From assembly GCA_900553655.1 (NCBI GenBank), contig USEQ01000032.1, positions 1-8,847 on the forward strand: a DNA stretch of 8,847 bases. Reading direction: 5' to 3'. The DNA comes from an uncultured Slackia sp. (lineage in GTDB: Bacteria > Actinomycetota > Coriobacteriia > Coriobacteriales > Eggerthellaceae). Below the pieces are notes generated by a model, which saw only the letters and a list, made by a program, of their open reading frames with translations, was not told the DNA's origin and did not search any database. Positions 6,634-8,847 of the stretch are shown piece after piece. The first letter of the stretch is position 1. Every line of letters starts with the position of its first letter. The position numbers and the translations under genes were made by a program.

Positions 6634-7548
6634 ATGCCCATCCGCATCCCCGACGCGCTGCCCGCGACCTCCATCCTCGAGGGCGAGAACATCTTCGTCA
6701 TGACCGAGCACCGCGCCATGCATCAGGACATCCGTCCGCTGCGCGTGTTGCTGCTCAACCTCATGCCCACCAAGATCGTCACCGAGACGCAGATCATGCG
6801 CAAGCTGTCCAACACGCCGCTGCAGATCGAGGTCGAGCTTCTGCGTATTGCAAGCCATCAGTCGAAAAACGTTTCCGCCGACCATCTGGAGACGTTCTAT
6901 CGCACGTTCGACGAGGTGAAGGACTATCGTTACGACGGCATGATCATCACTGGCGCCCCGGTGGAGACCCTGGACTTCGAGACGGTAGATTATTGGCCCG
7001 AGCTGGTGAAAATCATGGACTGGAGCCTGACGAACGTTCACAGCGTGTTCCATGTGTGCTGGGGAGCCCAGGCAGCTCTGTACCATCATTACGGCGTGCC
7101 GAAGCACAATCTTGACGAAAAATGCTTCGGCGTTTTCGAAAACCGCCTGATCAAGCCTTCGTCTCCGCTGGTACGCGGCTTCAACGACGTTTCAATGATG
7201 CCCCATTCCCGTCATTCCGAAACGCGCTACGAGGATATCGTCGCCAACCAGAAACTCGAGGTCATCTCCTATTCCGACGAATGCGGCGTCTCCGTTGCTA
7301 AGAGCATCGATTCCAAGCATTTCTTCGTGTTCGGGCATCCCGAGTACGACCGCGATACGCTCAAGCTCGAATACGATCGCGACGTGGAGCGCGGACTGGA
7401 TATCAAGGTGCCCGTTCACTATTATCCCGACGACGATCCCACCAAGACCCCGATTGTTTCCTGGCGCGCCGAAGGCCAGCTTATCTACACCAATTGGCTG
7501 AACTATTACGTCTACCAGACCACGCCATACGACCTCGAGGCGCTGTAG
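6634..7548 (+). CDS. metA: Homoserine O-acetyltransferase (MetA/HTS family)
   Basis: The 304-residue protein is full length for the family. It acylates homoserine in the cytoplasm, the first committed step of methionine synthesis. ATG at 6634 has GAGGAG (6623-6628) 5 nt upstream, and the [11 protein letters not shown] start is family-typical. Visible active-site residues are Lys47 in LMPTK, the nucleophile Cys142 in [10 protein letters not shown], and His235 and Glu237 in FGHPEYD. Position 111 (ITGAPVE) is Glu; in this family Glu111 goes with acetyl-CoA and Gly111, as in E. coli, with succinyl-CoA. It should therefore make O-acetylhomoserine, despite frequent annotation of the family as succinyltransferase. 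That product is the substrate of MetY, encoded on the other side of the reductase cassette and pointing away. Sampled GC is about 62%. Confidence 0.97.
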   Translation: MPIRIPDALPATSILEGENIFVMTEHRAMHQDIRPLRVLLLNLMPTKIVTETQIMRKLSNTPLQIEVELLRIASHQSKNVSADHLETFYRTFDEVKDYRYDGMIITGAPVETLDFETVDYWPELVKIMDWSLTNVHSVFHVCWGAQAALYHHYGVPKHNLDEKCFGVFENRLIKPSSPLVRGFNDVSMMPHSRHSETRYEDIVANQKLEVISYSDECGVSVAKSIDSKHFFVFGHPEYDRDTLKLEYDRDVERGLDIKVPVHYYPDDDPTKTPIVSWRAEGQLIYTNWLNYYVYQTTPYDLEAL

Positions 7549-7613
7549 ATCGAGACCTTGCGGTTACGCAAGGCTGCGCGCGCCGTGCCCTGCGGCATCG
7601 AGACCTTGCGGTT
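7549..7613 (+). repeat. 17-bp direct repeat after metA
   Basis: ATCGAGACCTTGCGGTT occurs at 7549-7565 and again at 7597-7613, 48 bp apart and identical. The first copy starts on the base after the metA stop codon. The first copy also forms a hairpin with what follows: CCTTGCG (7556-7562) pairs with CGCAAGG (7567-7573) around GTTA. Function is unknown; a short duplication or a dispersed 3'-end element is possible. Confidence 0.7.
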
Positions 7614-7699
7614 TCACCGGGCATGATTGCGGGACTCGAAGCCCTGCGCCTTCGACAGGTTGCGCCGTGCGGTCCGGAATCTAACAATGAGAGCTTATT

Positions 7700-7737
7700 C
7701 TGCGGATTCGCGGGCTTTGCCGCGGGTCCGCAGTTTT
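7700..7737 (+). terminator. Hairpin terminator candidate downstream of metA
   Basis: CTGCGGA (7700-7706) pairs with TCCGCAG (7727-7733). Inside it CGCG (7709-7712) pairs with CGCG (7721-7724), and the stem is followed directly by TTTT and an AT-rich stretch. It is the first T-tailed strong hairpin after metA, 151 nt past the stop. Confidence 0.6.
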
Positions 7738-7769
7738 ATATACACGGTCGCCTTTATATACACGGTCGC
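7735..7769 (+). repeat. 17-bp perfect tandem repeat (two copies)
   Basis: TTTATATACACGGTCGC is present at 7735-7751 and 7753-7769 with one base between, so the period is 18 bp. It begins inside the T-run of the preceding hairpin. Tandem binding sites for a dimeric regulator, or a replication-slippage duplication, are both possible; there is no gene in the right place to choose. Confidence 0.7.
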
Positions 7770-7832
7770 GCCTTGCTTTGCGTTTCAAAGATGCGGGGGG
7801 GGTGTGTTTGGGGCGAGCGGTTTGAAGCCGGG

Positions 7833-7859
7833 CCGAAGGCTTAAGGTGCTCGCCTTCGG
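7833..7859. repeat. 8-bp inverted repeat / stem-loop
   Basis: CCGAAGGC (7833-7840) pairs perfectly with GCCTTCGG (7852-7859) around an 11-nt loop. There is no T-tract. A run of eight G residues (7795-7802) lies a little upstream. Function is unknown. Confidence 0.45.
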
Positions 7860-7918
7860 GAAAGCGGCTTGCAGCGCGGGGCGATCGTCCATATCCTCAC
7901 GAATTGCGGCGCATCTGT

Positions 7919-8104
7919 CGGAAAATGCACGAAACACTGGTTGTTTTATCGAAAAACGCACGAAACGTATCAAGATGAGAAAATCTAAATGCTTTTCTTA
8001 ATGAGATAATCAGCACACAACTAAGATATGTAGAGAAACTAGCCCATTCTCTTTATGACAGGATTGTTTCGGGGAATCCGCTGATACGTTTCGTGGGTTT
8101 TGCG
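7919..8104. repeat. Inverted-repeat element with a third direct half-copy
   Basis: The arms at 7950-7972 and 8082-8104 are 23 bp each and complementary with two mismatches; the 14-bp core CACGAAACGTATCA (7959-7972) pairs perfectly with TGATACGTTTCGTG (8082-8095). The 109 bp between them are AT-rich and contain smaller hairpins, such as AGAGAA with TTCTCT near 8032-8052. A third copy of the outer 17 bp lies at 7919-7935 in direct orientation (two mismatches to 7950-7966). It could be a small non-autonomous mobile element, an invertible segment, or a regulator-binding or structured-RNA element. No recombinase is encoded in the window. Confidence 0.75.
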
Positions 8105-8234
8105 AGTGTCGGCATCGGTTTTCGTGCAGTTTAACTGCGGCGGGTTGTTTTCTGGTTGGGACGGCATCGCCTGGCGCCTAGTTCGCGTGGCGTCACGGGC
8201 GGTGCTGTCCTATGGTGCAGAATGCTCACGCTGG

Positions 8235-8847
8235 TTATTGCCGATCGGCGCTCGCCGCCGCATCAAAGGCATTGGCAAAGGCCTCCTGCTGCTCATCGGC
8301 AGATATCGCTGCCTCGCCGTCGCCTTTCTGTGGACCGTAGGCTCCGAATCCGGCATGGTTGCCACCCTCGATGACGACGGTTTTCGCATTGGCTGGAAGC
8401 TTGCTTGCGTTTTCAGCCAGTGATTCGCGGTTCAAAACGAGGTCCTGCGAGCCGTAGACCGAAAGCGCACGCAAGCTCGTTTCCGAAAGGTCGCTTGCGG
8501 GGTAGGAGGCAAGAAGCGCTATGCCTTCCAAAGCATCGGCATGGTTCGCTGCGTACTGAGCGGCGGCGACGCCGCCGAGCGAGTGACCCGCAATCCACCA
8601 TGCATCGGTTTGCGGGTAGTTGTTTATGATGCCTGAGCGGCATCGATGCCGAAAAAAGCCAGGTTGAAAGGCATTTTCGCGATTACGCAGATATATCCTC
8701 GCTCGGCGATCTTTTCCGCCAAGGGGACGTAGGCGTGAGGGTCTACTTTTGCGCCGGGATACAGGATCAGTCCCGCTTTGGCCGATGATTCGCCTTCCAA
8801 AGAACCAGGCGGCGCGATGGCGTTTGGCGTCTGGCGGCCGCTGGCGA
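8235..8847 (-). pseudogene. Alpha/beta hydrolase broken by a one-base frameshift (5' end outside window)
   Basis: Read from the window end, one frame gives LILYPGAKVDPHAYVPLAEK and then KMPFNLAFFGIDAAQ. It then meets a stop at 8624-8626. The next frame takes up the protein without loss: IINNYPQTDAWWIAGHSLGG, YGSQD and EGGNHAGFGAYGPQ, ending at 8235. Together these make a member of the small alpha/beta hydrolase family (Abhydrolase_5 type), with nucleophile Ser in GHSLGG (codon 8580-8582), Asp in GSQD (8442-8444) and His in GGNHAGFG (8355-8357). The whole catalytic triad is thus present but split. One base is missing at 8631-8632, where an Ala codon would be expected. Either it is a recent pseudogene or a sequencing error. 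A signal peptide or membrane anchor may lie upstream, outside the window. The 98-residue frame starting at TTG 8531 lacks the nucleophile and would not work alone. Confidence 0.8.

Larger units (their letters stand above)
7549..8234. other. Repeat-rich intergenic region; no convincing gene
   Basis: No frame in this 686-base stretch has a good start with a ribosome binding site and protein-like sequence; the longest plus-strand frame (7627-8001) runs through the terminator hairpin and the tandem repeat. The left part is GC-rich and holds the repeats and hairpins listed separately. Bases about 7920-8070 are clearly AT-richer and are bracketed by the long inverted repeat. Bases 8105-8234 show only a short GCAGTT-T-AACTGC palindrome at 8127-8139. 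Confidence 0.55.

Noticed and set aside
6555..7115. Plus-strand frame of 186 codons overlapping metA
   Set aside because: His/Arg-rich shadow of metA in another frame, with no family features.
7795..7802. Run of eight G residues as a phase-variable tract
   Set aside because: It is not inside or closely upstream of a recognisable gene, so no phase-variation role can be argued.
7627..8001. Possible 124-residue hypothetical protein
   Set aside because: The frame runs through a terminator-like hairpin, a tandem repeat and part of the inverted repeat, and has no ribosome binding site or protein-like composition.
8100..8423. Plus-strand frame overlapping the hydrolase
   Set aside because: It lies antisense to the conserved C-terminal part of the hydrolase and shows no domain.

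Overview
The window looks like chromosomal DNA of a gut Coriobacteriia species, most likely Eggerthellaceae (Eggerthella/Gordonibacter-like). This rests on three things: the GC-rich housekeeping genes, a Tat-exported flavin reductase of a kind greatly expanded in that family, and a neighbouring fragment of a Tn1549-type conjugative element of the sort common in gut Firmicutes and Actinomycetota. The assignment is inferred from protein character, not from a marker gene.

Layout. Bases 1-1419 (+) are one open frame that fuses two unrelated pieces: the tail of a conjugative-element protein (to about base 727) and the C-terminal part of an ECF-transporter S component that has lost its N-terminus. 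Bases 1576-2856 (-) encode MetY, O-acetylhomoserine sulfhydrylase, with a strong intrinsic terminator (1511-1551) between it and the fused frame. A 500-base gap with two strong stem-loops follows. Bases 3357-5342 (-) encode a 661-residue Tat-exported, probably lipid-anchored reductase with a covalent-FMN domain and a fumarate/urocanate-reductase-like FAD domain. It is divergent from a LysR-type regulator (5490-6416, +) across a 147-base intergenic region. Bases 6634-7548 (+) encode MetA. Bases 7549-8234 hold no convincing gene but are rich in repeats: a 17-bp direct repeat, a hairpin terminator, a 17-bp tandem repeat and a long inverted repeat. Bases 8235-8847 (-) are an alpha/beta hydrolase broken by a one-base frameshift and cut by the window end.

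How the genes fit together. MetA has Glu at position 111, the residue linked to acetyl-CoA use, so it should make O-acetylhomoserine, which MetY then converts with sulfide to homocysteine. The two genes point away from each other and are separated by the reductase/LysR pair. Sampled lines of that pair are clearly AT-richer (about 45-47% GC) than sampled lines of metY and metA (about 62%). This fits a sensor-plus-respiratory-reductase cassette inserted into a methionine locus. The reductase appears to keep the catalytic Arg and one active-site His of flavocytochrome fumarate reductases but lacks two carboxylate-binding residues, so its electron acceptor is probably not fumarate and is unknown.

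The most unusual items are the in-frame mobile-element/transporter chimera, the reductase with an unassigned substrate and its regulator, and the unexplained inverted-repeat element at 7919-8104.
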